A stretch of 20,679 nucleotides of DNA from Paracraurococcus sp049315625 (GTDB lineage: Bacteria; Pseudomonadota; Alphaproteobacteria; Acetobacterales; Acetobacteraceae). Below are positions 1 through 7,916 of this stretch, piece after piece (the stretch's first letter is position 1; each line of letters begins with the position of its first letter). Both the position numbers and the translations under genes were made by a program. The notes beneath the pieces were generated by a model, which had not been told where the DNA came from, did no database searches, and saw only the letters and a program-made list of their open reading frames with translations. The stretch covers positions 1 to 20,679 of the forward strand of contig JBMOJU010000056.1 of assembly GCA_049315625.1 (NCBI GenBank). The letters run 5' to 3'.

Positions 1-1
1 C

Positions 2-1201
2 GTCGAGGGTGGCCAGCTGCAGCTGATGACCATCGACACGCTGGTCGCCGGCACCGCGGGCAACGACAGCCTGGCCGGCACCTTCATCGGCGAGACCATC
101 AACGGCGCGGCCGGCGACGACACCATCGCCGGCGGCGGCGGCAGTGACAGCATCGATGGCGGCACGGGCCGCGACATCGCCGTGTTCAACGTCGCCTCCA
201 CGGCGGCCACCTGGGCGCGCAACGTCGCCACCGGCAACTGGGTCTTCCACAGCACCGAAGGCGACGACACGCTCTCCGGTGTCGAGACGGTGCAGTTCAC
301 CGACCGCAGCATCGGCCTGAGCCGTGCCGCGGCGACGGCGGACCTCACCAGCTCGGGGGCCTCGGACATCATCTGGCAGAATGCCAATGGTTCGCTCGTC
401 GCCTGGCTGCTGCACGGTGTTTCCAGCCCCACCGCCGGGCTCGGCACCACGCCGAGCGGGTGGCAGGTCGCCGGGACGGCGGACTTCAATCAGGATGCCC
501 GTGCCGACCTGCTGTTGCGCTCCACCGGCGGCGATGTGTCGCTCTGGCTCAACAACAGCACTCTCGGCTTCACCGGCACGGGTCTCGGTAATCCGGGTGC
601 CGCCTGGAAGGTCGCCGGCGTCGCGGACATGAATGCCGACGGCAATGCGGACATCCTGTGGCGCAACGATGACGGCACCGTCGTCAACTGGCTGATGAAC
701 GGCGCCACCGTCATCGGTGGCGGCACCATCGCCAACCCGGGCAGCGACTGGAAGGTCGCCGCGCTCGCCGATTTCGACGGCGATGGCAAGGCCGACATCC
801 TCTGGAAGCACGACGTCGGTGGTGTGGCGCTCTGGCGGATGGATGGGGCCACGGTACGGGACGGCCAGGCGCTCTATGATGCGGGCAGCGCCTGGTCGGT
901 CACCGCCACCGGCGACTTCAATGCCGATGGTCGCGCCGACATCGTCTGGCGTAACGGCGGCAACGGTGCCGTCGCCATCTGGGAGATGGACGGGTTCAAC
1001 ACCGTGGCGGTGTCGTCGGTCGCCAACCCGGGCACGGCCTGGACCGTCGCCCGGACCGGCGACTTCAACGGTGACGGGAAGTCCGACCTGCTCTGGCGCG
1101 GCACGACCAGCCAAATGACGGTGATCTGGAACATGGATGGCCTGTCCGTGTCCTCCGTCACCCCGCTTGGCGCTGTCGATCTGGTCTGGGGCATCGTCTG
1201 A
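2..1201 (+). CDS. C-terminal part of an RTX / VCBS (FG-GAP-like) repeat secreted protein, 5' truncated by window
   Basis: The frame is open to the left edge with no stop. The first in-window ATG, at 26, has no good ribosome site, so this is probably the end of a longer protein. Counting from that ATG, residues 8-50 hold glycine/aspartate-rich RTX nonapeptides (GGxGxDxI type, such as GGGGSDSIDGG), which bind calcium in type I-secreted proteins. Residues about 104-390 hold six copies of a roughly 48-residue VCBS/FG-GAP-like unit with a calcium-loop signature (DFNxDGxxDILW). Such repeats usually fold as a beta-propeller and occur in adhesins, lectins and extracellular enzymes. No catalytic domain lies in the visible part, so the role is unknown; adhesion or matrix binding is inference. 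A second RTX-containing gene lies 3.7 kb downstream. The TGA is followed by a strong hairpin. Confidence 0.8.
   Translation, partial: VEGGQLQLMTIDTLVAGTAGNDSLAGTFIGETINGAAGDDTIAGGGGSDSIDGGTGRDIAVFNVASTAATWARNVATGNWVFHSTEGDDTLSGVETVQFTDRSIGLSRAAATADLTSSGASDIIWQNANGSLVAWLLHGVSSPTAGLGTTPSGWQVAGTADFNQDARADLLLRSTGGDVSLWLNNSTLGFTGTGLGNPGAAWKVAGVADMNADGNADILWRNDDGTVVNWLMNGATVIGGGTIANPGSDWKVAALADFDGDGKADILWKHDVGGVALWRMDGATVRDGQALYDAGSAWSVTATGDFNADGRADIVWRNGGNGAVAIWEMDGFNTVAVSSVANPGTAWTVARTGDFNGDGKSDLLWRGTTSQMTVIWNMDGLSVSSVTPLGAVDLVWGIV
338..1198 (+). repeat. Six tandem ~48-codon VCBS/FG-GAP-like protein repeats
   Basis: The acidic turn of each unit (A/G-D-F/M/L-x, usually followed by xDGxxDxLW) falls at residues 106, 153, 201, 249, 297 and 346 counted from the ATG at 26. 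The spacing is 47-49 residues, about 144 bp. The first two copies have decayed calcium loops (DLTSSGASD and DFNQDARAD); the last four are near-consensus. The repeats have diverged at the DNA level, so this is an old protein repeat rather than a recent DNA duplication. Confidence 0.75.
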
Positions 1202-1216
1202 CCCCAGGCACAGGCG

Positions 1217-1243
1217 GGGGGCGCGGCAAGCGGCCGCGCCCCC
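1217..1243 (+). terminator. GC-rich hairpin after the RTX/VCBS gene
   Basis: A perfect 11-bp inverted repeat (GGGGGCGCGGC, loop AAGCG, then GCCGCGCCCCC) starts 15 bases after the stop codon. No T-run follows, so it is not a textbook intrinsic terminator. It may stop transcription inefficiently or protect the 3' end. Its last three bases are shared with a second possible hairpin (CCCGGC, loop TTCAC, GCCGGG) at 1241-1257. Confidence 0.5.
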
Positions 1244-1369
1244 GGCTTCACGCCGGGTTCATCCCGGCGGCTTAGCGGTCACGCATGCGCGACAGCGTGA
1301 TCCGACGGCTTGCGGCCGGTGGGCATGGTGCCCCCCTCCTCACCCTTCAACGGGCCCGAGGAGAACGCC

Positions 1370-3565
1370 ATGTCCGTACCCCAGGCCAACCATCCGCATG
1401 ACGGTGCGGATGCGCATTCCATCACCGCCAGCATTTCCCTGCAGGAGATGCGGCCGCGCGTCCTGAAGGGTGACGACACCTTCGCGGTGCTGAACCGCAA
1501 TGGCGACGCCCTGCCGAGCCCCGGCGGGCCGGAAGGGCTGTATCACCGCGACACCCGCCACCTGTCGCGGCTGGAACTCACCCTCGACGGTTGCCGTCCG
1601 CTGCTGCTGAGCTCGGCGGTGTCCGATGATGGCGCCATGCTGACCTGCGACATGACCAACCCGCACATCCCTGCCGCGCCGGGCCGACCGGCGGTGGAAA
1701 AGGATCTGCTGCATCTGCGCCGCTCCACCTTCCTGCGCAGCGGCGTCTGCTACGAACGCATCACGGTGCGGAACCATGGCGATCAGCCGCTCGGCGTCGA
1801 GATCGGGCTCCAGGTCGCGGCCGATTTCGCCGACCTGTTCGAGGTGCGCGGCGAGGCGCGCCTACGGCGCGGCACGTTGCACCCGGCGGAAGCCGGGCCG
1901 GCGGAGATCACCCTGGCCTATACCGGGCTCGACGACCTGCGGCGGGAGACGCGGCTACGGTTCGAGCCGGCGCCGGCCCGCATCACGCCGCAAAAGGCCG
2001 ATTTCACCGTGGCGTTGCGTCCTGGCCAGCGCTGCACCCTGCTGGTCGAAACCCGCTGCAACCCGGGCCAGGAACCGCGCGAACCGGCCGGCACCGCCTT
2101 CCTCCGCGCGCTCTGGGAGGACAGCCGGGCCCGGCGCGCGGTGCAGGCGCGCTCGGCCAGCGTCGCTACCACCGATAGCGGCTTCGACGAGTTGCTGAGC
2201 CGGTCCCGCGCCGATCTCACCATGCTGAGCACGCAGACGCCCGAGGGTCCCTTCCCGTATGCCGGCGTGCCCTGGTTCAGCACCGTCTTCGGCCGGGACT
2301 CGTTGATCACCGCCTGGCTGACGCTGTGGCTCGACCCTGCGCTGACGCTCGGCGTGCTGCGGCACCTGGCGACGATGCAGGCCACCGGCTTCGATGCCGC
2401 GGCGGATGCCGAGCCCGGCAAAATCCTGCACGAAGTGCGGCATGGCGAGATGGCGCAACTCGGCGAGGTCCCGTTCCGCCGCTACTACGGCAGCATCGAT
2501 TCGACGCCGCTGTTCGTCGCCCTGGCCGGAGCCTGGCTGGACCGGACCGGGGAGGCGGAGACGCTCCGCCCGCTCTGGCCGCATATCGAGGCGGCGCTCA
2601 GCTGGATCGAGCGGCACGGCGATCGTGACGGCGACGGCTTCGTCGAATACGGCCGCATGACGGAAGCGGGGCTGGCCAACCAGGGCTGGAAGGACAGCTG
2701 GGATTCCATCTCCCACGCCGATGGCACGCTGGCGAAGGGGCCGATCGCGCTCTGCGAGGTGCAGGCCTATGTCTACGCCGCCTGGCAGGCGGGTGCCCGC
2801 ATCGCCCGCGCGCTCGGCCTGGAGGAGGCGCGCGCGGCGGCGATGGACGCCAAGGCCGAATTGCTGCGCGGACGGTTCGAGGCGGCGTTCTGGTGCGAGG
2901 ACCTCGGCACCTATGCGCTGGCGCTGGACGGCGACAAGCGGGCCTGCAGGGCCCGCGCCTCCAATGCCGGGCATGTCCTGCTCGGCGGGCTGGCGGCGCC
3001 CGGGCGGGCGGCGAGCGTCGCGCGGCACCTGCTCGGCGGCAGTTTCCATTCCGGCTGGGGCATCCGCACGTTGGCGACCACCGAGGCGCGCTACAACCCG
3101 ATGAGTTACCATAATGGTTCGGTCTGGCCGCATGACACCGCACTGATCGGGTTGGGCCTGGCGCGCTACGGCCACCGCGCCGCGGCGGCGCGGCTCTTGG
3201 AAGGGTTGTCGGCGGCGGCCGGCAAGCTCGACCTGCGCCGGCTGCCGGAGCTGTTCTGCGGCTTCGCGCGCCGCGGCGGGCAGGGGCCGACCGCCTATCC
3301 GGTGGCCTGCGCCCCGCAGGCCTGGGCCGCGGCGGCACCGATCGGCCTGCTCGGCGCCTGCCTCGGCCTGTCCTTTGACCCGGCTTCGCGGCTCGTCTGG
3401 CTGGACCGGCCGGTGTTGCCGGCCGGGTTGGACCGGGTGCTGCTGCGGGGCCTGTCGCTGGGCGGGGCGCGGATCGACATCGCGCTCAGCCGGGCGCCCG
3501 GGGATTCGGTGGCGATGAGCGTCGCCGGGCGGCGCGGGGAGATCGGGGCGGTGCTGGTGGCGTAG
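1370..3565 (+). CDS. Glycogen debranching / amylo-alpha-1,6-glucosidase-family protein
   Basis: This is a 731-residue cytoplasmic-type protein with no signal peptide. Residues about 28-270 match the beta-rich N-terminal domain of bacterial debranching-like enzymes (opening VLKGDDTFAVLNRNGD, then GLYHRDTRHLSRLEL). The rest is an (alpha/alpha)6 barrel carrying the family signatures PWFSTVFGRDSL near residue 300, NQGWKDSWDSI near 437 and NPMSYHNGSVWPHD near 576. The ATG at 1370 is chosen because GAGGAGA (1358-1364) precedes it at proper spacing. An in-frame ATG at 1310 would add 20 unlikely residues and has no such site. The family hydrolyses alpha-1,6 or related glucosidic bonds. The substrate cannot be read from sequence, and no glycogen genes are nearby. 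It converges with a GT4 glycosyltransferase, which suggests, by inference only, a shared saccharide pathway. Confidence 0.85.
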   Translation: MSVPQANHPHDGADAHSITASISLQEMRPRVLKGDDTFAVLNRNGDALPSPGGPEGLYHRDTRHLSRLELTLDGCRPLLLSSAVSDDGAMLTCDMTNPHIPAAPGRPAVEKDLLHLRRSTFLRSGVCYERITVRNHGDQPLGVEIGLQVAADFADLFEVRGEARLRRGTLHPAEAGPAEITLAYTGLDDLRRETRLRFEPAPARITPQKADFTVALRPGQRCTLLVETRCNPGQEPREPAGTAFLRALWEDSRARRAVQARSASVATTDSGFDELLSRSRADLTMLSTQTPEGPFPYAGVPWFSTVFGRDSLITAWLTLWLDPALTLGVLRHLATMQATGFDAAADAEPGKILHEVRHGEMAQLGEVPFRRYYGSIDSTPLFVALAGAWLDRTGEAETLRPLWPHIEAALSWIERHGDRDGDGFVEYGRMTEAGLANQGWKDSWDSISHADGTLAKGPIALCEVQAYVYAAWQAGARIARALGLEEARAAAMDAKAELLRGRFEAAFWCEDLGTYALALDGDKRACRARASNAGHVLLGGLAAPGRAASVARHLLGGSFHSGWGIRTLATTEARYNPMSYHNGSVWPHDTALIGLGLARYGHRAAAARLLEGLSAAAGKLDLRRLPELFCGFARRGGQGPTAYPVACAPQAWAAAAPIGLLGACLGLSFDPASRLVWLDRPVLPAGLDRVLLRGLSLGGARIDIALSRAPGDSVAMSVAGRRGEIGAVLVA

Positions 3566-3583
3566 TGGGATCCCCCCACGCGG

Positions 3584-3608
3584 CCCTTCCCCAAAATGCG
3601 GGGGAGGG
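3584..3608. terminator. Hairpin between convergent GDE-like and GT4 genes
   Basis: CCCTTCCCC (3584-3592), loop AAAATGC, then GGGGGAGGG (3600-3608) form a 9-bp stem with one G-T wobble. It fills most of the 51-base gap between two convergent stop codons, the usual place for a bidirectional terminator. The A-run in the loop does not supply a classical U-tract. Confidence 0.45.
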
Positions 3609-3616
3609 GATGGGGG

Positions 3617-4678
3617 CTACTCGGCGGCGATCGCCTGCATCGGCGTTGCCTTGCCACGGATCAGTCGCTCGTAGAGCGCGACATGGTCCAGCGCCATGCG
3701 GCCCGCGGTGAAACGCTGCTCGAACCGCGCCCGCACGGCGCTGCGCGACAGCAGCGCAAGCTGGCCGACCGCCCGCACCGCATCGGCCATGCCGTCGACG
3801 ATGAAGCCGGTCAGCCCATCCTCCAGTACCTCCGGCACCGAGCCATGGTTGAAGGCGATCACCGGCACGCCGCAGGCCATGGCCTCAATCATCACCAGGC
3901 CGAAGGGCTCGGGCCAGTCGATCGGAAAGAGCAGGGCCTGCGCGCCGGCCAGGAAGGCCGCCTTCTGCCCATCGGCGATCTCGCCGATGAACTCGACATG
4001 CGGCTGCGCCAGCAGCGGGCGGATCTGCGTGTCGAAGTAGTCCTGGTCGGCGCGGTCCACCTTGGCGGCGATCTTCAGCCGCATCCCGGCGCGGCCGGCG
4101 ATCTCGATGGCGCGGTCGACCCGCTTCTCCGGGGAGATGCGGCCGAGGAAGGCAAGGTAGTCCGGCTTCGCCGCCGGCTGAGGCCGCAGCAGGTTCGCCG
4201 GCAGACCGTGATGGATCGTCCTCGCCCAGCTCGCCCAGGCCATCGGCCGCCGCTGGCTGTCGGAGATCGAGATCAGCGGCACGTCGCCATGGGTGCGGTA
4301 GTGCGGCCAGATCTCCGGCAGGTCGAGCCGGCCATGCAGCGTTGTCACATGCGGCACCGCCTGGCGGCTGAACAGGGAGAACGGCATGTAGTCGAGGTGG
4401 AAGTGCAGCACGTCGAATTCATGCGCGCGGCGCAGCACCGTTTCCAGCATCATGAAGACCGGGGCGAGCGGGTCGCCCACCGTCCGGTCCAGCCGCAAGG
4501 CACGCGGGCACATCGGTGCCAGCGTCGCCGTGGTGACGGAATCGCCGCTGGCGAAGAGCGTGACGTCGTGGCCGAGCGCGACCAGTTCCTCGGTCACGAA
4601 GGAGACGACGCGTTCAGTGCCGCCGTAGAGCTGCGGCGGCACGGATTCGGTCAGTGGCGCAATCTGCGCGATTCTCAT
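3617..4678 (-). CDS. GT4-family (GT-B fold) glycosyltransferase
   Basis: 353 residues, normal for GT4. The N-terminal glycine-rich acceptor loop is at residues 14-23 (PPQLYGGTER). The donor half has GRISPEKR at 179-186 and the retaining GT4 EX7E motif with E257 and E265 (PEPFGLVMIEAMACGVPVI), followed by GSVPEVLEDGLTGFIVD. There is no signal peptide or membrane helix, so it acts in the cytoplasm or at the inner membrane surface. The ATG at 4678 is chosen because GGGAGA lies about 10 bases upstream. The frame is open 49 codons further up, but that part is unlike the family. The 181-base gap from the upstream GH16 gene on the same strand leaves room for its own promoter. Sugar donor and acceptor are unknown; exopolysaccharide or glucoside synthesis is plausible. 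Confidence 0.85.
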   Translation of the reverse strand: MRIAQIAPLTESVPPQLYGGTERVVSFVTEELVALGHDVTLFASGDSVTTATLAPMCPRALRLDRTVGDPLAPVFMMLETVLRRAHEFDVLHFHLDYMPFSLFSRQAVPHVTTLHGRLDLPEIWPHYRTHGDVPLISISDSQRRPMAWASWARTIHHGLPANLLRPQPAAKPDYLAFLGRISPEKRVDRAIEIAGRAGMRLKIAAKVDRADQDYFDTQIRPLLAQPHVEFIGEIADGQKAAFLAGAQALLFPIDWPEPFGLVMIEAMACGVPVIAFNHGSVPEVLEDGLTGFIVDGMADAVRAVGQLALLSRSAVRARFEQRFTAGRMALDHVALYERLIRGKATPMQAIAAE

Positions 4679-4859
4679 CGTTTGAAATTCTCCCGAGCGG
4701 CGATTGCAGCAGGATGAAGCGGCGTTTCGCGTCGTCTCGTTGTGCAACGCTACAAAGGCCCGAATTCCGACGACAACATGGCGTGGGCGGGCGGTATCGC
4801 GGCAGACGGCCTGGCTCACGCGCATGTGCCAGGAAGCTGCTGCGATGACGCCGCCACTG

Positions 4860-6761
4860 TCAGGCGAACTGATAGTCTGGCGCCGCGAGGTGGCTGACCC
4901 CGTTCACCACGGTGATGCCGATGATGGGGGAAGCGTAGGTCCCATCCACCACGCGGTAGGATTGAATCGTTCCACTGAGGCTGACGAAATCCAGGTGCGC
5001 CGCGGCGGTGAAGCCGTGCAGCCGCAGCGTGTCGTGCTCGGTGCCGTTGCCCAGGTTGACGTGGAAATCGATGATCTGGTCGTTGGCGCCGATCATGCCC
5101 TTGGCGAGCGTGAAGCTGTCTTTGCCGCCCCCGCCCATGGCGCGGGAGGTGCCGAGCCCGAAGGTGAAGCTGTCGACGCCCGCGCCGCCGGCGAAATTCA
5201 CCGTGCCCGGCCCGCCGCGCACAGTGCTGCCGAGCGGGCTGCCCCAGACCGTGTGGGTGCCGGCCAACGGCAAGGCGGCGGCATCCATGTCCAACGGCAG
5301 CCTGGCCTTGGTGAAGTCGTAGAGATCGCTCACGCCGTCGGCTTTCAGCGTGTAGGTGCCGCCCAGGCCGGCGACATCGGCGGGGCCGGTGACCCCGCCG
5401 TCCCCGGTCTGCCAGACGCGCACGTAGTCGATCAGCAGATGCGCGGTCGGCTTGGCCGCGGCGGTCGGGCCGGGCCAGCTGCCCGGGCCGCCGACGGCCA
5501 GGTTCACGGTCAGGTACATCGCCTGGTGCATGTCGGCGGGTGTCGCCAGGCGTGCCACCTCCATGCCGTCGATGAACCAGGCGATGCTGTCGGCCCGCCA
5601 GTCGAGGCCATAGGTGTGGAAGCCGGCGGTGAGGTCGGGCAGGTGGCGGACCGGAATGGTGGTGTTGCCGCCCGTCCCGCTGTGCAGCGAAACATTCGCG
5701 GTAGTCGGATCCTGGCCGAGCGCTTCCAGGATGTCGATCTCGGGCGGCCAGGTGTCCGCCGACGGCAGCAGCCAGAAGCAGGGCCAGAAGCCCGCGCCGG
5801 CCGGCAGGTCCAGCCGGGCCTCGAAATACCCGTATTGTTGCGCGAAAGAGGTCGCGGTCGAAATCAGCCCTGAATTATACGGCAGGTTCAGCGCGTTCCT
5901 GCCCGGGCTGGCGGCGATGTCGAGGACGCCTGCCGCCAGGCTGAACGGATTCACCCCGACCGAGCTGTCCGAGTAGTACTCGGCCTCCTTGTTGGTGGGC
6001 AGCGTGCGGTCCTGCTTGGTGATCCCCAGGCTGGTCTTCCAGACGGTGCCATAGCCGCTGGCGGAGGCGCTGAAGGCGTTGAATTCCTCATCGAAGGTGC
6101 GGTGCATCCCGGGATGCGCCGGATCGAGCGGCAGCACGAAATCGGCGCTTCCGAGGGCGCCGACCTGGGTGTTGCGCAGCACCAGCCTTTCGCCATTGCC
6201 GAGCGCCAGCACCGCATCGGCGCCGGACTGGCTCATCGCCGCGCGCACGCCGGCGAGAGTGTACAGCGCGTAGCCTTCCAGCCGGATCCGATCGAGGCCG
6301 GGCGTGAAGTCGAGGATCACGTCGCTGCCCTGGCCGGCGGTGACGACGAACAGGTCGCTGCCGTCGCCGCCGTACAGCACGTCGTTGCCGGCGGCGCCAT
6401 TGAGCGTCTGCGCGCCGGCGCTGCCAAGGATGATGTTGTCGAGCCTGTTGCCGATGCCGGTCGCGTTCGCCCACATGAGCTGAAGGTTCTCGACCTGGTC
6501 GGGCAGGGCGATCCAACTGGCGTAGGATTGCAGCGTGTCGATCCCGCCGCCGGCGGATTCGCGGATCGCGTTCGTGGCGTTCCAGACGCAGTAGGTATCG
6601 TCGCCGGCTCCGCCGAGGAGCGTGTTGTAGCTGCCGCTGCTGGACAGCGCGTCGGCGCCGGAGGTCCCGACGAGCTGGCTGTTCCAAGCTGGCGAGCTGA
6701 CCCAGCGCAACGGGTTGGCGGAGGTCGAGAGGGCAACCGATGCGGCGTTGACGAAGATCAA
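4860..6761 (-). CDS. GH16-family beta-glucanase with N- and C-terminal RTX-like segments (ExsH/lichenase-like), TTG start
   Basis: 633 residues from the TTG at 6761. Residues about 26-175 contain RTX-type calcium repeats (LLGGAGDDTY, NGAAGNDVLYGGDGSDLF). Residues about 220-452 are a GH16 beta-jelly roll with the catalytic motif EIDILE: nucleophile E341, D343 and acid/base E346. This spacing is of the beta-1,3-1,4-glucanase/lichenase type. Residues about 515-590 again look RTX-like (VNFAGGAGVDSFTFG, GGGGKDSFTL, ANDQIIDFHV), consistent with a C-terminal type I secretion signal. There is no Sec signal peptide. Rhizobial ExsH and PlyA show that RTX-GH16 proteins can be exported by type I systems to cleave the cell's own exopolysaccharide; that role here is inference. 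No transporter genes are in the window. The frame extends to another TTG at 6833, which lacks a ribosome site. Confidence 0.85.
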   Translation of the reverse strand: MIFVNAASVALSTSANPLRWVSSPAWNSQLVGTSGADALSSSGSYNTLLGGAGDDTYCVWNATNAIRESAGGGIDTLQSYASWIALPDQVENLQLMWANATGIGNRLDNIILGSAGAQTLNGAAGNDVLYGGDGSDLFVVTAGQGSDVILDFTPGLDRIRLEGYALYTLAGVRAAMSQSGADAVLALGNGERLVLRNTQVGALGSADFVLPLDPAHPGMHRTFDEEFNAFSASASGYGTVWKTSLGITKQDRTLPTNKEAEYYSDSSVGVNPFSLAAGVLDIAASPGRNALNLPYNSGLISTATSFAQQYGYFEARLDLPAGAGFWPCFWLLPSADTWPPEIDILEALGQDPTTANVSLHSGTGGNTTIPVRHLPDLTAGFHTYGLDWRADSIAWFIDGMEVARLATPADMHQAMYLTVNLAVGGPGSWPGPTAAAKPTAHLLIDYVRVWQTGDGGVTGPADVAGLGGTYTLKADGVSDLYDFTKARLPLDMDAAALPLAGTHTVWGSPLGSTVRGGPGTVNFAGGAGVDSFTFGLGTSRAMGGGGKDSFTLAKGMIGANDQIIDFHVNLGNGTEHDTLRLHGFTAAAHLDFVSLSGTIQSYRVVDGTYASPIIGITVVNGVSHLAAPDYQFA

Positions 6762-7082
6762 GGCATCCTCCTCCAGCGCAGTGCATGCTCCGCCTGATGC
6801 TCTCGATAAGGGCGTTAACCCTTCGGCATGCAACCTATGCGCGTGTTAAGGAGAATGAATATACGGCTCCGGTGGAAAGTCAATGCGGCATCAATCTGGC
6901 TGAAAAGGCACAAAAAATCCGTTTACCTGGCTTCATCCATAATTCGTCTAAATATAAAATCTTGATCGTAGAGATAATGCATTTGGAATGCGGCGTCCTC
7001 TATTAAGGACTGCAGGATCGCCCCGGATGTCGGCGCGGCGATTTAGAAAGGAAGCCCTGGGGCGAATGGTTTTTTCGGGGAA
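6762..7082. other. AT-rich intergenic region upstream of the RTX-GH16 gene
   Basis: 321 bases without a convincing gene. By hand count, 6841-7020 is about 43% GC and 6901-6990 about 33%, against very GC-rich coding DNA on both sides. It contains A/T runs and a small palindrome (GCATT-TGG-AATGC). Read on the minus strand, TTGACT and TATATT occur but only 14 bases apart, so no sigma-70 promoter can be fixed. It must hold the GH16 promoter and leader. It also contains the 3' flank of the hemolysin III-like gene, with no clear terminator. Confidence 0.6.
6767..6774 (-). promoter_or_regulatory. Shine-Dalgarno deciding the TTG start of the GH16 gene
   Basis: On the minus strand GGAGGAGG ends 5 bases before TTG at 6761-6759. 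An overlapping ATG just after it (6766) is in another frame and meets TGA after two codons. This is the strongest ribosome site near the gene's 5' end, so TTG is the preferred start. Confidence 0.65.
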
Positions 7083-7736
7083 TCAAGCGCTCGCGATAAT
7101 TCGAAGTACCACCGCGTAATGGCACGCCGCCGCCGCCACCACGCAGCCATGCCAGAGCGCGTCATGAAACCGCAGCGAGGTCGCCAGGTGCAGCCGCACC
7201 CCGGCGCTGTAGAGCACCCCGCCTGCCAGCAGCAGCGCCAGGTCCGGCCACGGCAGCGCCCGCAGCAAGGGCTCGATCGCCACCAGCCCGGCCCAGCCGA
7301 GCAGCAGGTAGAGCAGGATGGCCGCGCGCTCGATCCGCGCCGGCGCCAGCAGCTTCATGGCGGCGCCGCCCACCGCCCCGGCCCAGACCACGGCGAACAG
7401 CGCCCAGCCCAAGCCGCCACCGATCGCCAGCAGCGTGACCGGCGTATAGGTGCCCCCGATCATCAGGAAGATCGCGGCATGGTCCAGCCGCTGCAGCCAC
7501 GGCTTCCAGCGGCCGGCGCCGGCCAGGTTGTACAGGGTGGAGCAGCCGAGCATGGCCAGCAGCCCCGCAGCATAAAGCCCGAGGGCCAGCGGCAGCCGCC
7601 GCCCCTCCAGGCTCGGCACCGCAAGCACCAGGCCGAGGCAGGCGATCGCCGCGGCCGTCAGCCCGACGATGTGCACCGCCGCGTCGGCGGCGTATTCGGC
7701 GCGGCTCCTCGGCACGGCGGGGCGCGGCGGACCCAT
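7083..7736 (-). CDS. Hemolysin III / PAQR-family seven-helix membrane protein
   Basis: 217 residues from ATG 7736, typical for the family, with about seven hydrophobic helices. Family signatures in order: an N-terminal SRAEYAADAAVHIVG segment, SxxYN near residues 66-70, RLDHAAIFLMIGGTYTP around 83-99, and FHDALWHG...CHY near 190-207. PAQR proteins are predicted metal-binding membrane hydrolases. The classical zinc site uses S-x3-H, an Asp and C-terminal histidines; here Asn70 appears to stand where His is usual, while D85, H196 and H206 are present. The name 'hemolysin' comes from a Bacillus homologue and does not show a toxin role. The start is uncertain: the frame is open to 7838 and no strong ribosome site precedes 7736. 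Confidence 0.8.
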   Translation of the reverse strand: MGPPRPAVPRSRAEYAADAAVHIVGLTAAAIACLGLVLAVPSLEGRRLPLALGLYAAGLLAMLGCSTLYNLAGAGRWKPWLQRLDHAAIFLMIGGTYTPVTLLAIGGGLGWALFAVVWAGAVGGAAMKLLAPARIERAAILLYLLLGWAGLVAIEPLLRALPWPDLALLLAGGVLYSAGVRLHLATSLRFHDALWHGCVVAAAACHYAVVLRIIASA

Positions 7737-7916
7737 CCGGCGCAGGTGGGTGCGGCTGGGCGCGGGACAATCGTGGCGGCGATCATGCCTTGGCGACCAC
7801 GCGGATGATCCCTCCCGCCCGGTGACCGTGGCGCGCATGACCAGCTGCCGGTGTGCGGTCCGGGCTCGCTGTGCCGGCCGTCCGCGCCCGGCACGGCCTG
7901 GCGCCGCGTCACATCC

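Noticed and set aside
1955..3175. 406-codon minus-strand frame opposite the GDE-like gene
   Set aside because: Composition typical of antisense to GC-rich coding DNA; the + strand has clear family motifs.
3596..4717. 373-codon + strand frame opposite the GT4 gene
   Set aside because: Arg/His/Gln-rich shadow; the GT4 frame has the EX7E motif and a good ribosome site.
4679..4825. 49-codon N-terminal extension of the GT4 gene
   Set aside because: MRIAQIAPL at 4678 is the typical GT4 start and has a ribosome site; the extension shows no homology.
6820..6900. Sigma-70 promoter for the GH16 gene (TTGACT...TATATT, minus strand)
   Set aside because: Spacer is only 14 bases, too short for a normal promoter; left as an unresolved note.
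6785..7006. 73-codon + strand frame in the AT-rich gap
   Set aside because: No ribosome site, no family resemblance, and it overlaps the 5' region of the GH16 gene. Low GC alone does not make it a gene.
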